Shown here piece after piece: positions 7,790-17,104 of a stretch of DNA of 64,000 nt; position 1 is the first letter of the stretch; each line of letters opens with the position of its first letter. The notes beneath the pieces were generated by a model that saw nothing but the letters and a program-made list of their open reading frames with translations, was not told where the DNA came from and did no database searches. This DNA is from Oceanobacillus senegalensis (GTDB lineage Bacteria; Bacillota; Bacilli; Bacillales; Amphibacillaceae), in contig NZ_LT839648.1 in the NCBI RefSeq assembly GCF_900176885.1, positions 587,276 through 651,275 on the forward strand. The letters run 5' to 3'. A program made the translations under genes and the position numbers.

Positions 7790-8788
7790 ATGATAACTCA
7801 CAATATAGGGAAAGTGTTAGGCTTATTGGTTGGTCTAGTTACTGTTTTATGCCTAATTTGGGCTAGCGTTGTTTTAGGACTAACACAAATTACGACTCAA
7901 ATGGTTTTGGATTCATTTTTTCAATTTAATGGGTCAAATGAACATATTATTATACAGGATACAAGAATTCCTCGCGCATTGATTGCAACTGCAGTTGGAG
8001 CTAGTTTGGCCGTTTCTGGAACAATTATGCAAGGGTTGACAAATAATCCACTAGCATCACCAAGTTTATTTGGTGTGAATGCTGGAGCTGGTTTTTTCGT
8101 AGTACTAGGGATTAGTTTTTTTGGTTTAACCTCGTTAAATGCATTTACATGGCTTGCCTTTACAGGTGCTGCAACTTCTGCCATCATCGTGTATATTCTA
8201 GGATCCCTTGGACGTGATGGGTTAACCCCAATAAAAATGACATTAGCAGGTGCTGCAATGGCTGCACTTTTTTCATCCTTAACGCAAGGAATGCTTACAT
8301 TAAATGAACGTGCGTTGGATCAAGTACTTTTTTGGCTAGCAGGTTCAGTTCAAGGTAGAGATTTAGATATTTTGGTTGCCGTTCTACCATATATCATTAT
8401 TGGTTGTCTTGCTTCGTTAATTATTGGCAGACAAATGAATGTGCTGGCGATGGGGGATGATATGGCTAAAGGTCTAGGGCAAAAAACAATTCTTACCAAA
8501 ATTTTTGGAGGAATTATTGTTGTTTTCTTAGCCGGTGGATCTGTTGCTATTGCTGGACCAATTGGTTTTATTGGAATGGTAATCCCGCATATTGCTAGGT
8601 GGCTAGTAGGAATCGATTACCGTTGGGTTGTTCCTTATAGTGGTATTCTCGGTGCAATCTTACTACTAACGGCCGATATTGGTGCAAGATATATTATTAT
8701 GCCGGCTGAAATTCCAGTTGGTGTGATGACTGCATTCATTGGTGTTCCCTTCTTTATTTATATTGCAAGGAGGGGAATTAACGAATGA
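7790..8788 (+). CDS. Iron-siderophore ABC transporter permease 1 (FecCD family)
   Basis: A 332-residue polytopic protein of the BtuC/FecCD class with about nine to ten membrane helices. Family markers visible are RIPRALIATAVGASLAVSGTIMQ near residue 60, TNNPLASPSLFGVNAGAGFF, and the ATPase-contacting GFIGMVIPHIARWLVG near residue 262. It forms the membrane channel with the next gene product. The ATG follows AAAGGTACTGGTT. Its stop overlaps the start of the second permease by 4 bases (ATGA), indicating translational coupling. The divergent lipoprotein gene and the shared Fur-box region make the import role clear; the siderophore is unknown. Confidence 0.92.
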   Translation: MITHNIGKVLGLLVGLVTVLCLIWASVVLGLTQITTQMVLDSFFQFNGSNEHIIIQDTRIPRALIATAVGASLAVSGTIMQGLTNNPLASPSLFGVNAGAGFFVVLGISFFGLTSLNAFTWLAFTGAATSAIIVYILGSLGRDGLTPIKMTLAGAAMAALFSSLTQGMLTLNERALDQVLFWLAGSVQGRDLDILVAVLPYIIIGCLASLIIGRQMNVLAMGDDMAKGLGQKTILTKIFGGIIVVFLAGGSVAIAGPIGFIGMVIPHIARWLVGIDYRWVVPYSGILGAILLLTADIGARYIIMPAEIPVGVMTAFIGVPFFIYIARRGINE

Positions 8789-9837
8789 AGAAAAACATAC
8801 CTTTTCGGATAGGGAAAATTTCTTTTTTAATTAATCGAAAATCATTTCTAACCACCATTGTGCTAACCATATTAATCATTTCTCTTATGATTATTAGTCT
8901 TGGAATAGGTCAAATGCAGGTTTCGCCATGGAATGTAATAAAAGCCATTTTTGGTGCAGGTAATGAAATGGATATGCTCGTCGTTCAGTCTTTTCGTATG
9001 CCAAGAATTTTACTTGCTGTATTATCTGGTGCTGGTCTCGCTTTATCTGGTGCCATTTTACAAGGAATTATTCGTAATCCATTGGCATCTCCAGATATTA
9101 TTGGAATTACTGGTGGAGCAGCCGCTACCACGGTTGCTTTTCTAGCTATTTTTAGTGATCGAAGTAATACCTTAACATTAAGTATTCATTGGCTACCGCT
9201 TGCATCTTTTGTAGGTGCCATGGGAATGGGATTTCTTGTTTATTTCCTGGCACGGAAAAATGGGAAGATTGCACCGATACGGTTAGTACTTATCGGTGTT
9301 GGTATTTCAACAGCAGTTCAAGCACTTACAACGATGATGATGCTACTAGGTCCCATTTTCACCGCATCAAGAGCAAATATTTGGATTACAGGAAGTCTAA
9401 ATGGAACAAATTGGACGGAAATCTTAACAATTACACCATGGATACTTTGTTTATCTGTTATTTTATTTGTTTATGCGAGAAGACTAAATGTACAGGAATT
9501 AGGCGAAGAATTAGCAACAAATGCAGGAGAACTCGTTCAAAAGGATCGATTTATATTATTATTGCTAAGTACGGCTTTAGCTGGAGGAGCTGTAGCATTT
9601 GCAGGAGGAATAGGTTTTGTTGGCTTAATGGCTCCACATATAGCTCGAAAACTGGTTGGTTCTGTTTTCGGAGCACTTTTACCAGTTTCGGCATTAATTG
9701 GTGGCATTATTGTTCTTTTAGCGGATTTACTCGCTCGAACAGCTTTTGCCCCTCTAGAAATTCCAGCAGGTGTGTTTACGTCAGCAATCGGAGCACCATA
9801 TTTTATTTACCTTCTATTTAAAAGTAGAAATGAGTAG
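8785..9837 (+). CDS. Iron-siderophore ABC transporter permease 2 (FecCD family)
   Basis: The 350-residue partner permease. It shows RMPRILLAVLSGAGLALSGAILQGIIRNPLASPDIIGITGG (read in pieces around 72-112) and GGIGFVGLMAPHIARKLVG (about 277-295), the cytoplasmic loop that docks the ATPase. The start overlaps the previous stop, with GGAGGGG 9 bases upstream. FecCD transporters usually work as heterodimers of two such subunits, which fits the pair here. A second long frame on the same strand inside this gene is a shadow rich in Cys and Ser and is not real. Confidence 0.92.
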   Translation: MKKNIPFRIGKISFLINRKSFLTTIVLTILIISLMIISLGIGQMQVSPWNVIKAIFGAGNEMDMLVVQSFRMPRILLAVLSGAGLALSGAILQGIIRNPLASPDIIGITGGAAATTVAFLAIFSDRSNTLTLSIHWLPLASFVGAMGMGFLVYFLARKNGKIAPIRLVLIGVGISTAVQALTTMMMLLGPIFTASRANIWITGSLNGTNWTEILTITPWILCLSVILFVYARRLNVQELGEELATNAGELVQKDRFILLLLSTALAGGAVAFAGGIGFVGLMAPHIARKLVGSVFGALLPVSALIGGIIVLLADLLARTAFAPLEIPAGVFTSAIGAPYFIYLLFKSRNE

Positions 9838-9879
9838 GGAACATATTAGAACAGCATGATGAAGAAAGGGGTTTTTTGA

Positions 9880-10707
9880 ATGGATGCAATTTCTACCAAG
9901 TCATTGACCTTAGCGTATGGAGAAGAAAATATAATTAAAGAACTGGACTTAGCAATACCAAAAGGAAAAATCACGGTATTCATCGGCAGTAATGGTTGTG
10001 GAAAGTCAACATTGTTACGTTCATTGGCACGTTTAATGAAACCAAAAAACGGCTCCATTGTTTTAGATGGAAATGATATTGCCCATACATCAACGAAAAA
10101 GATAGCTAGGAATCTTGCCATCCTTCCTCAATCCCCTGTAGCCCCTGAAGGACTAACGGTTTTGCAACTGGTGAAGCAAGGAAGATATCCGTATCAGAAC
10201 TGGTTTCAGCAATGGTCTGAAAAGGATGAAAAAGCGGTAAATGATGCACTAGATGTTACGGGAATGGTAGAATTTGCAGATCGAAAAGTGGATTCGTTAT
10301 CAGGTGGTCAGAGGCAGCGCGCATGGATTGCGATGACACTTGCTCAAGATACCGACATTATTTTATTAGATGAACCAACCACATATCTTGATTTGACCCA
10401 TCAAATTGAAATCCTAGATCTTCTATATGATTTAAATCAATCGGAAGAACGGACCATTGTAATGGTATTACATGATTTAAATCTTGCATGTAGGTATGCG
10501 GATCATATTGTCGCTATCCATAATAAAACAATTTATAAACAAGGTGATCCGGATACCATCATTACGCCAGAATTGGTTCACACTGTCTTTGGGTTGCAGT
10601 GCCAGGTAGCATGTGATCCAATCTGTGGTACACCTTTGTGTATACCGTTTAGTAAAGGAAGACACTTAAAGGGTGTTAAACAGCATGTCAAATCAGTTAA
10701 CACCTAA
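9880..10707 (+). CDS. Iron-siderophore ABC transporter ATP-binding protein (FepC/FhuC type)
   Basis: Powers the two permeases. The 275-residue protein has Walker A GSNGCGKST (about 36-44), Q-loop AILPQSP, signature LSGGQRQRAW (about 140), Walker B IILLDEPTTYLD and H-loop VLHDLNLACRYADH. The C-terminus carries a CQVACDPICGTPLCIP stretch, an extension seen in bacillar siderophore ATPases such as YusV. The start follows AAAGGGG. It is the last gene of the operon before a terminator. YusV-like ATPases can serve several uptake systems, so this one may energise others too. Confidence 0.9.
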   Translation: MDAISTKSLTLAYGEENIIKELDLAIPKGKITVFIGSNGCGKSTLLRSLARLMKPKNGSIVLDGNDIAHTSTKKIARNLAILPQSPVAPEGLTVLQLVKQGRYPYQNWFQQWSEKDEKAVNDALDVTGMVEFADRKVDSLSGGQRQRAWIAMTLAQDTDIILLDEPTTYLDLTHQIEILDLLYDLNQSEERTIVMVLHDLNLACRYADHIVAIHNKTIYKQGDPDTIITPELVHTVFGLQCQVACDPICGTPLCIPFSKGRHLKGVKQHVKSVNT

Positions 10708-10752
10708 TGAGAAACAAGAATTGACCCTGTTCACCATTCTAGTAAGTTAAAG

Positions 10753-10788
10753 TAGAAGTGCTGTAAAATGACAGTGCTTCTTTTTTTA
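10753..10788 (+). terminator. Terminator of the iron transport operon
   Basis: Stem AGAAGTGCTGT / ACAGTGCTTCT (with G-U pairs) followed by a run of T residues. Confidence 0.75.
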
Positions 10789-10868
10789 TTGTTGCCCTAA
10801 CATACTATCATCATCTTCTTTCAAAATATGTTAAAGTTATATAAGGAAGAATGGAAAGGATTGTTTAA

Positions 10869-13040
10869 ATGAGTAAAACAGTTGTTCTAGCAGAAAAACC
10901 TTCTGTTGGTCGAGATATTGCACGGGTTCTTCAATGTCATAAAAAGGGGAACGGCTTTATGGAAGGTTCAAAATATATTGTGACATGGGCATTAGGACAT
11001 TTGGTGACATTAGCAGATCCTGAAGCTTATGATAATAAATACAAAACATGGAAGCTTGATGATTTGCCAATGCTTCCATCTAATTTGAAACTTGTTGTAA
11101 TGAAGAAAACAGGTAAACAATTTAATGCAGTTAAGACACAGCTAAACCGAAAAGATGTACATGAAGTTGTGATTGCAACAGATGCTGGAAGGGAAGGGGA
11201 ACTTGTAGCTCGCTGGATTTTAGAAAAGGCAAGAGTGAAAAAGCCTGTGAAGCGACTATGGATTTCATCTGTAACGGATAAAGCCATTCGGGATGGCTTT
11301 AAGCATTTAAAGCCTGGAAAAAATTATGAAAACCTCTATGCATCAGCAGTGGCACGATCAGAAGCGGATTGGTATGTTGGATTAAATGCCACCCGTGCCC
11401 TAACAACTAAATTCAATGCACAACTTTCCAGTGGTCGTGTGCAAACACCAACATTGGAAATGGTTGCTCAAAGGGAAAGGGAAATTAAAGGATTCCAACC
11501 ACGGAAGTTTTACGGATTCGAAGCTAAGACAGATAAAGGATTTAAATTGATTTGGCAAGATGACAAAAAGAATTCGAGAATGTTTTCTAAAGATAAAGCG
11601 GATGGCTTAATTAAACGACTCAAAAATCAACCAGCTAAAGTTGTTAATGTTCACAAATCCTACAAGAAGAAATTTGCTCCACAGCTATATGATTTAACTG
11701 AATTACAACGTGACGCTAACCGTATTTTTAACTATTCCGGGAAGCAAACCTTATCTATTATGCAAAAGCTTTATGAACAACATAAGGTCTTGACTTACCC
11801 ACGAACGGATTCACGTGTGATTTCAACAGACATCGTTCCGACATTGAAAGATCGTTTGAAAGCATGTGGAGTGGACCAGTACGTGAAGATGGCAAATAAA
11901 TTATTGAAAAAGGATTTCAAACTGCCAAAGTCTGTTGTTAATAATGCAAAAGTATCTGATCACCATGCGATTATCCCGACAGAACAGCATGTGGTACTAG
12001 AAGATTTAAATGATAAAGAAAGAAAAATCTATGATTTGGTTGTGAAACGCTTTCTAGCTGTTTTATCTGATCCATATGAATATGAACAAACGACCATTTT
12101 TGTGGAAATAAGCGGAGAAACCTTTACTGCGAAAGGAAAGGTTGTAAAGCACCAAGGTTGGAAGGAAGTTTACAATAATCGTTTCGATGACGACGAAGCA
12201 AGCGATGACCAGCACCTACCTGAGGTTAATAAAGGGCATGAGTTCACCAATGTTGTTATGAAGTTAAAAGAAGGGGAAACCAAAGCCCCAGAACGTTTTA
12301 CAGAGGGTGCTCTGTTACAGGCAATGGAAAATCCGGCGAAATACATGAATACGGATGAAAAACACTTGGCTAAAACGATTAATCAAGCAGGTGGAATCGG
12401 AACGGTAGCGACACGAGCTGATATTATTGAAAAGTTATTTAATAGCATGTATCTGGAATTGAAAGGTAAGCATATTTTCATCACATCCAAAGGCCGTCAG
12501 CTATTGGAACTTGTACCAGATGATTTACGTTCACCAGCATTAACTGCGGAATGGGAACAGAAACTAAGCCTTATTGCAGATGGTAAATTGCAGAAGGAGA
12601 AATTCATTTCGCAAATTAAAGGCTATACGAAGCAAATTGTAAAGGAAATTAAGAATAGTGATGAGAAATTCAAGCATGATAATATGACTGGAACGAAATG
12701 TCCGGATTGTGGGAAATTAATGCTTGAAATTAAAAATAAACATGGACGCATGCTTGTTTGTCAGGATCGTTCATGTGGCCATAAGAAAAATATTGCGAAA
12801 CAGACAAATGCTAGGTGTCCAAACTGCCATAAGCGCATGGAACTGCGAGGAGAAGGTGAAGGACAATTATTTGTTTGTAAATGTGGTCACCGTGAGAAGG
12901 TTTCAACCTTTAATAAGCGTCGAAATAAAGAGAAACAGCAAAAAGTATCGAAAAAAGATATTAATAAGTACTTGAAAAAACAAGATGATGGATTTACCAA
13001 TAATGCATTAGCTGATGCACTGGCTAAATGGAAGAAATAA
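10869..13040 (+). CDS. topB: DNA topoisomerase III
   Basis: Type IA topoisomerase that passes single strands and decatenates DNA. The 723-residue protein starts with the Toprim domain (VLAEKPSVGRDIARVLQ; TDAGREGE at about 104-111), and has active-site Tyr310 in LTYPRTDSR. Domain IV contains DHHAIIPTE. The C-terminus carries two Zn-binding modules (CPDCGKLM...CQDRSCGH and CPNCHKRM...CKCGH), more than minimal bacterial TopB. The ATG follows GGAAAGG. It is monocistronic, with its own terminator. Confidence 0.96.
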   Translation: MSKTVVLAEKPSVGRDIARVLQCHKKGNGFMEGSKYIVTWALGHLVTLADPEAYDNKYKTWKLDDLPMLPSNLKLVVMKKTGKQFNAVKTQLNRKDVHEVVIATDAGREGELVARWILEKARVKKPVKRLWISSVTDKAIRDGFKHLKPGKNYENLYASAVARSEADWYVGLNATRALTTKFNAQLSSGRVQTPTLEMVAQREREIKGFQPRKFYGFEAKTDKGFKLIWQDDKKNSRMFSKDKADGLIKRLKNQPAKVVNVHKSYKKKFAPQLYDLTELQRDANRIFNYSGKQTLSIMQKLYEQHKVLTYPRTDSRVISTDIVPTLKDRLKACGVDQYVKMANKLLKKDFKLPKSVVNNAKVSDHHAIIPTEQHVVLEDLNDKERKIYDLVVKRFLAVLSDPYEYEQTTIFVEISGETFTAKGKVVKHQGWKEVYNNRFDDDEASDDQHLPEVNKGHEFTNVVMKLKEGETKAPERFTEGALLQAMENPAKYMNTDEKHLAKTINQAGGIGTVATRADIIEKLFNSMYLELKGKHIFITSKGRQLLELVPDDLRSPALTAEWEQKLSLIADGKLQKEKFISQIKGYTKQIVKEIKNSDEKFKHDNMTGTKCPDCGKLMLEIKNKHGRMLVCQDRSCGHKKNIAKQTNARCPNCHKRMELRGEGEGQLFVCKCGHREKVSTFNKRRNKEKQQKVSKKDINKYLKKQDDGFTNNALADALAKWKK

Positions 13041-13049
13041 ATGCTTTGG

Positions 13050-13077
13050 GCCCTCTATTTTTGATAGAGGGCTTTTT
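13050..13077 (+). terminator. Terminator of topB
   Basis: Perfect 9-bp stem GCCCTCTAT / ATAGAGGGC with a 5-base loop, followed by TTTTT. Confidence 0.92.
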
Positions 13078-13282
13078 ATAGTTGGAAGTACAGCTAATAA
13101 ATCGTACGAATCATTGATAAAAAGAGAGGAAAACCGATAAATGTGTGACTGCTATTCTAATTGAAACCAAAAAGGATAACCAAGTATCCAAAAGATTCAA
13201 GCCTAACATTTTACTTCCTATTAGGAAAGATTTATTATTTATAATAGAAATGATTTTTTGACTATAAGGAGGTTAGACATAA

Positions 13283-13522
13283 ATGGCTTTTGTTATTTTA
13301 GATCCATGCAGGGGAGAAAAAGCTGGGGAATGTGTTAGTGTCTGCCCTGTTGATTGTATAGAAGAAGGTCCTGACCAATTTTACATAGATCCGGATATTT
13401 GTATTGACTGTGGCGCTTGTAAAGCGGTTTGTCCGGTATCGGCAATTGAAGAAGAGTATGATTTAACGCCAGACCAAGAGGAATTTTTGGAAAAGGCGGA
13501 GGAATTTTTTGCTAATAGATAG
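13283..13522 (+). CDS. Ferredoxin of the 7Fe type ([3Fe-4S][4Fe-4S])
   Basis: Small acidic electron carrier of 79 residues. Cysteines occur at 9, 17, 21, 25, 40, 43, 46 and 50. The spacing C-x7-C-x3-CP ... C-x2-C-x2-C-x3-CP reproduces the seven-iron ferredoxin pattern: Cys9, 17 and 50 for a 3Fe-4S cluster; Cys21, 40, 43 and 46 for a 4Fe-4S cluster. The residue where an 8Fe protein would have its second Cys (position 12) is Glu, which favours 3Fe-4S. A C-terminal helix (DQEEFLEKAEEFF) is typical of Bacillus ferredoxins. The ATG is preceded by AAGGAGG. Redox partners are not evident from the neighbours. Confidence 0.9.
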   Translation: MAFVILDPCRGEKAGECVSVCPVDCIEEGPDQFYIDPDICIDCGACKAVCPVSAIEEEYDLTPDQEEFLEKAEEFFANR

Positions 13523-13575
13523 ATAAAACGAAAATACAAGATATACATTGGAAGAAGTTTCCTTAAGTAAATAAG

Positions 13576-13615
13576 AAAGTGGTATCCGGTAATCTAAACC
13601 AGATGCCACTTTTTT
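13576..13615. terminator. Terminator between the ferredoxin and DinB-like genes
   Basis: Long, slightly imperfect stem (AAGTGGTATCCGGT / ACCAGATGCCACTT) followed by TTTTTT on the plus strand. It lies between convergent genes. Confidence 0.85.
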
Positions 13616-13625
13616 ACTTTACAAC

Positions 13626-14084
13626 TTATTTATGATCATTAACCTGCTTCATTCCTTTTATTTTCCCAAGTAATTCGGATTCACGATGAGATAGCATAAT
13701 TAATAGATCACCATGTGTCTCCACATACCCATAAGGTACTTTGAACTTCACATTGGATTTCCAAAAAAGTTCATCAAAGCTGTTGATTCTGTTTTGCTGA
13801 TTCACCAAATCCTCGATTAATTGCTCAAGACTCGGGGGCTCTTCCGACCAGTCTGAAACATTAATATCCGAACTAAAAAGTTTAGCATAATGTTCGGGGA
13901 TTTTCTGTGATTTCTTTTGGCTGACAAACAAAAGTTTTTCGTTGACAAGTAATGTATTGCCAATGTGCCAGCGGATTGTATTATTAAAGTATTTGGATTG
14001 GTAATCTAAAGCTTCCTCATCCAATTCTTGTATGTACGTAAGCAAAGATGTTCTTGCAAGATTAAATTGTTTTAAGGATGACAT
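13626..14084 (-). CDS. DinB-like (four-helix bundle) protein
   Basis: A 152-residue soluble, helical protein. RWHIGNTLLVNEKLLF (His about 41) and the late HGDLLIMLSHRESELLGKI (His at about 125 and 134) supply the three spaced histidines expected for the divalent-metal site of the DinB/YfiT superfamily. Some members are thiol-dependent S-transferases and many are uncharacterised, so no substrate is claimed. The start has AGGAGG at good spacing. It is followed by the terminator shared with the ferredoxin gene. Confidence 0.65.
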   Translation of the reverse strand: MSSLKQFNLARTSLLTYIQELDEEALDYQSKYFNNTIRWHIGNTLLVNEKLLFVSQKKSQKIPEHYAKLFSSDINVSDWSEEPPSLEQLIEDLVNQQNRINSFDELFWKSNVKFKVPYGYVETHGDLLIMLSHRESELLGKIKGMKQVNDHK

Positions 14085-14165
14085 TTTTATTTCCTCCTAA
14101 TTAGTATACATCATTTAGTATAATCGAATATCTAAATGATGAAAAGAAATGTAACTTAACCTTCA

Positions 14166-14203
14166 AAAAAAGTGACGTCCCGTAGGAGAGACGCCACTTT
14201 TTT
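14166..14203 (-). terminator. Terminator of the yyaL-like gene
   Basis: Stem AAAAAGTGACGTC / GACGCCACTTTTT with a short loop. The stem begins at the stop codon of the leftward gene and is followed on that strand by T residues. Confidence 0.8.
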
Positions 14204-16285
14204 CATTTTTTTAAAATATCATTAATCACTGATCTTATGTCTACAGTTGGTTGTCTACAAGCAAAGTTTTCACAAATATAAACGGTCGTTTTATTATCGA
14301 TTGCTTTATATTCTGCGGCGAATGGAGCAATTTGAGAAAAATCCTCTGGTGACTCGCCAACAAGGAAAAAAGAATTTGGTAAGAAGTTTTTCTGAATGTT
14401 TTCGACAAGCTCCTGTCGCCCTTTATCATCTTTTTTACCAAGGACAACAACTTCTTTTGTAGGATTTTCCATCAGTTGCAGGCTTTGTAAGAAAAAAGGA
14501 CTAGCCGAAGCTCTCCGGCTCACATCATGATAGAAAGTGTAATACATTTCCTCTACATGATCAAGATAGGTTGTATTTCCCGTTAAATAGCCAAGTCTAG
14601 TTAGCATAACTGCTGCCACACTATTTCCAGAAGGGATGGCACCATCGTAAATTTCCTTATCCTGTGCAATTAATTTTTCGCTGTCCTTTCCACTGAAAAA
14701 GAAACCACCGTTCTTTTGATCCCAAAATAATCCTAGCATTTGGTCTGCAAGGGTGCTCGCTTGTTTTAAATATTGTCCAGTAAACGTTGAACCATATAAT
14801 TCTAGATAACCCCATAATAGGAATGCATAGTCATCAATATAAGCGGCATACTTGGTTTCCTTATCTCGGAACCGGGCCATTAGTCGATTATTTTGGAATA
14901 GTTTTTCTTCCACGAATAGGATAGCGGTTTCTGCCATTTTTATATAGTCATCTTTAGAAAAAACACTTCCTGCTTTTGCGAGTGCAGCAATCATCATCCC
15001 ATTCCAGCTTGTTAAAATTTTATCATCAACATGTGGATACACACGTTTTTCCCTTGCCGCTAATAGCTTTAACCTTGCAGTTTCCAGCTTATCTTTTACC
15101 GATTGAAGAGACGTGTTATAATCCCTAGCCACATACTCTAAATCTTGGTCAATCAAATTTGGAATATTTTTCCCTTCAAAATTTCCTTGGGGTGTCAGGT
15201 CATAAACATAAATGTATAAATCAGCTAACTCATTACCAAGAATATCGTATATTTCGTCTGTGTCCCATACATAATATTTTCCCTCGACCCCCTCTGAATC
15301 CGCATCAATAGCAGAATAAAAGGCACCATCTTTACTAGTCATTTCTCGCTTTATAAATGTGATGATTCGCTCTGCTATATCTCGATAAAAAGGGTCATTT
15401 GTAATTTGATAACATTCTGTAAATACCATTAATAAAAGCGCATTGTCATACAGCATTTTCTCAAAATGGGGAACAAGCCACTCTTGATCTGTAGAATAAC
15501 GGGAAAAACCGTAGCCCACATGATCCCAAATTCCTCCCGCAGCCATATCTTTTAATGTTTTCTCTGTAATTTTTAATGCAGCTGCATTGCCGGTATCATG
15601 ATAATATCTTAGTAAAAATAAAAGGTTTTGTGGCATCGGAAATTTTGGTGCCTCCCCAAACCCACCATACGTGAAATCATAGCTTTTTGCTAATTGTTGG
15701 TAGGCTGTATCAATGACGTCTTTAGTTAGGCGCTTCTCACTTTTAGGGGTATGTGAGCGATTTAGTGCATCTGTCACACTATTCGTAACCTCTGTAATAT
15801 GTTCAGGGTCTTCTGTAAATTTTCGATGAAGCTGCTTAAGTGCTTCCATGATTCCAGGGCGGCCATATTTGCTCGTTTTTGGAAAATACGTACCTGCATA
15901 AAATGGAATTTTTTCTGGGGTCATGAAAATGGTTAACGGCCAGCCACCATGTCCATTCATCATTTGACAAACCTTCATATAAACAGAATCGACATCTGGT
16001 CTTTCTTCACGGTCCACTTTGATAGATATATATTTTTCGTTTAATAAAGCTGCTACTTCATCATCTTCAAATGATTCATGCGCCATCACATGACACCAAT
16101 GGCATGTGCGTTAGAATAACCAGCTAACTATACCCAATAGATAAGAAGATTGGTTTACCTTCTCGTTTCGCTTTATCGAATGCTTCATCACCCCAAGCAT
16201 ACCAATCAACAGGATTGTATGCATGCTGTAATAAATACGGTGACTTTTCAGCGATTAATCTATTGGGCTTATTGTTAGTAGTCAT
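14203..16285 (-). pseudogene. yyaL: yyaL-type thioredoxin-fold/six-hairpin protein (DUF255), broken by a 19-bp insertion
   Basis: The family (bacterial YyaL, animal SPATA20) joins an N-terminal thioredoxin-like domain to an alpha/alpha barrel. The true start is ATG at 16285 after [28 protein letters not shown], then [33 protein letters not shown]. There a TAG interrupts. If 19 bases (16108-16126) are removed, the frame continues TCHWCHVMAHESFEDDEVA, exactly the conserved CxxC segment, into the 628 codons open from 16089 down to 14203. The insert shifts the frame and adds a stop just before the CxxC. A fragment could restart at the GTG at 16089 but would lack the CxxC. The rest looks intact, so the lesion may be recent. 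Confidence 0.85.
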
Positions 16286-16382
16286 ATGGCATCACCACCT
16301 TTCTTAATTACTTATTATTTTTTTACATAATGGAAGATAAACGGTTCATTTTCCTTTCGCTGTTTTACGATTTTAAGACCTT

Positions 16383-16844
16383 TTATTTTTTTAGTTCAAA
16401 GTCTATCAACCATTCTCCTTTTAGATCAAGGATAGAGTCCGTTTTAAAAGTCACATTGGATATGGCAGGACTATATTGAGGCATTTTTACCTTAACTGCC
16501 CCTTGATATTTTTGATTGCTTACTTTTTTATGCCACAGATTATCACCTTGCAAGCGATTGTCCCCAATAGTAATGCTTGGCTGTTTTATTAGAATTGTCT
16601 CATCCACATTTATAAAATCAGCAGATGTTGACTGTACGGTATAATTAACTATTAACTCCCTGTTATGATTTTTAATGGAATAGTTATTAATTGTAAGCTT
16701 GATTCCATTACTTTCTGCCGAACCGATGATTTGCTCCGATTCAGCCTTCGCATGTTGGGAAGGGATCAATATAACCCCAACTAGTAAGCAAAAAGATATG
16801 ATAATCCCACTAAAAAGTTTTGTTCGTTTTGACGAACCCTTCAT
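16383..16844 (-). CDS. Secreted protein of unknown function (anti-sigma-like C-terminal beta domain possible)
   Basis: A 153-residue product with a signal peptide or anchor (about 11-33, ending AKAESE) and then an all-beta-looking domain (NGIKLTINNYSIKNHNRELIVNYTV...) resembling the extracellular immunoglobulin-like domains found in DUF4179/DUF5643-type proteins. That resemblance is by pattern only. The frame extends up to 16874, but GAAGGAGG lies 8-9 bases before the ATG at 16844 (MKGSSKRTK), so I chose that start. It is leftward and separated from the divergent PQQ dehydrogenase gene by about 260 bases. Confidence 0.6.
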   Translation of the reverse strand: MKGSSKRTKLFSGIIISFCLLVGVILIPSQHAKAESEQIIGSAESNGIKLTINNYSIKNHNRELIVNYTVQSTSADFINVDETILIKQPSITIGDNRLQGDNLWHKKVSNQKYQGAVKVKMPQYSPAISNVTFKTDSILDLKGEWLIDFELKK

Positions 16845-17104
16845 TAAATCATCCTCCTTCATAAAATTTAGCATAGAAATCGCTTAAAACGACCTCTTTT
16901 GTATAGTGTCTCTATCTTTTGTAAATATTCCATTAAATTTATAAAGGATAAGCGAATTTCTTTCAATTTTATTTGAATAATTATGGGAGTTTTTCTCAAT
17001 ATAGAAATGAGGACAAGTTTATTAAATTTATCTTCGTAAGAGAAAGTTTTAATACAACCTTATGGTAAGGGTACCGTTAGATAACAAGATTGGAGGTTTT
17101 TTTA

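Noticed and set aside
9189..9821. Long Cys/Ser/Arg-rich frame inside the second iron permease gene
   Set aside because: It is an out-of-frame shadow of a clear FecCD permease, with no ribosome site and implausible composition.
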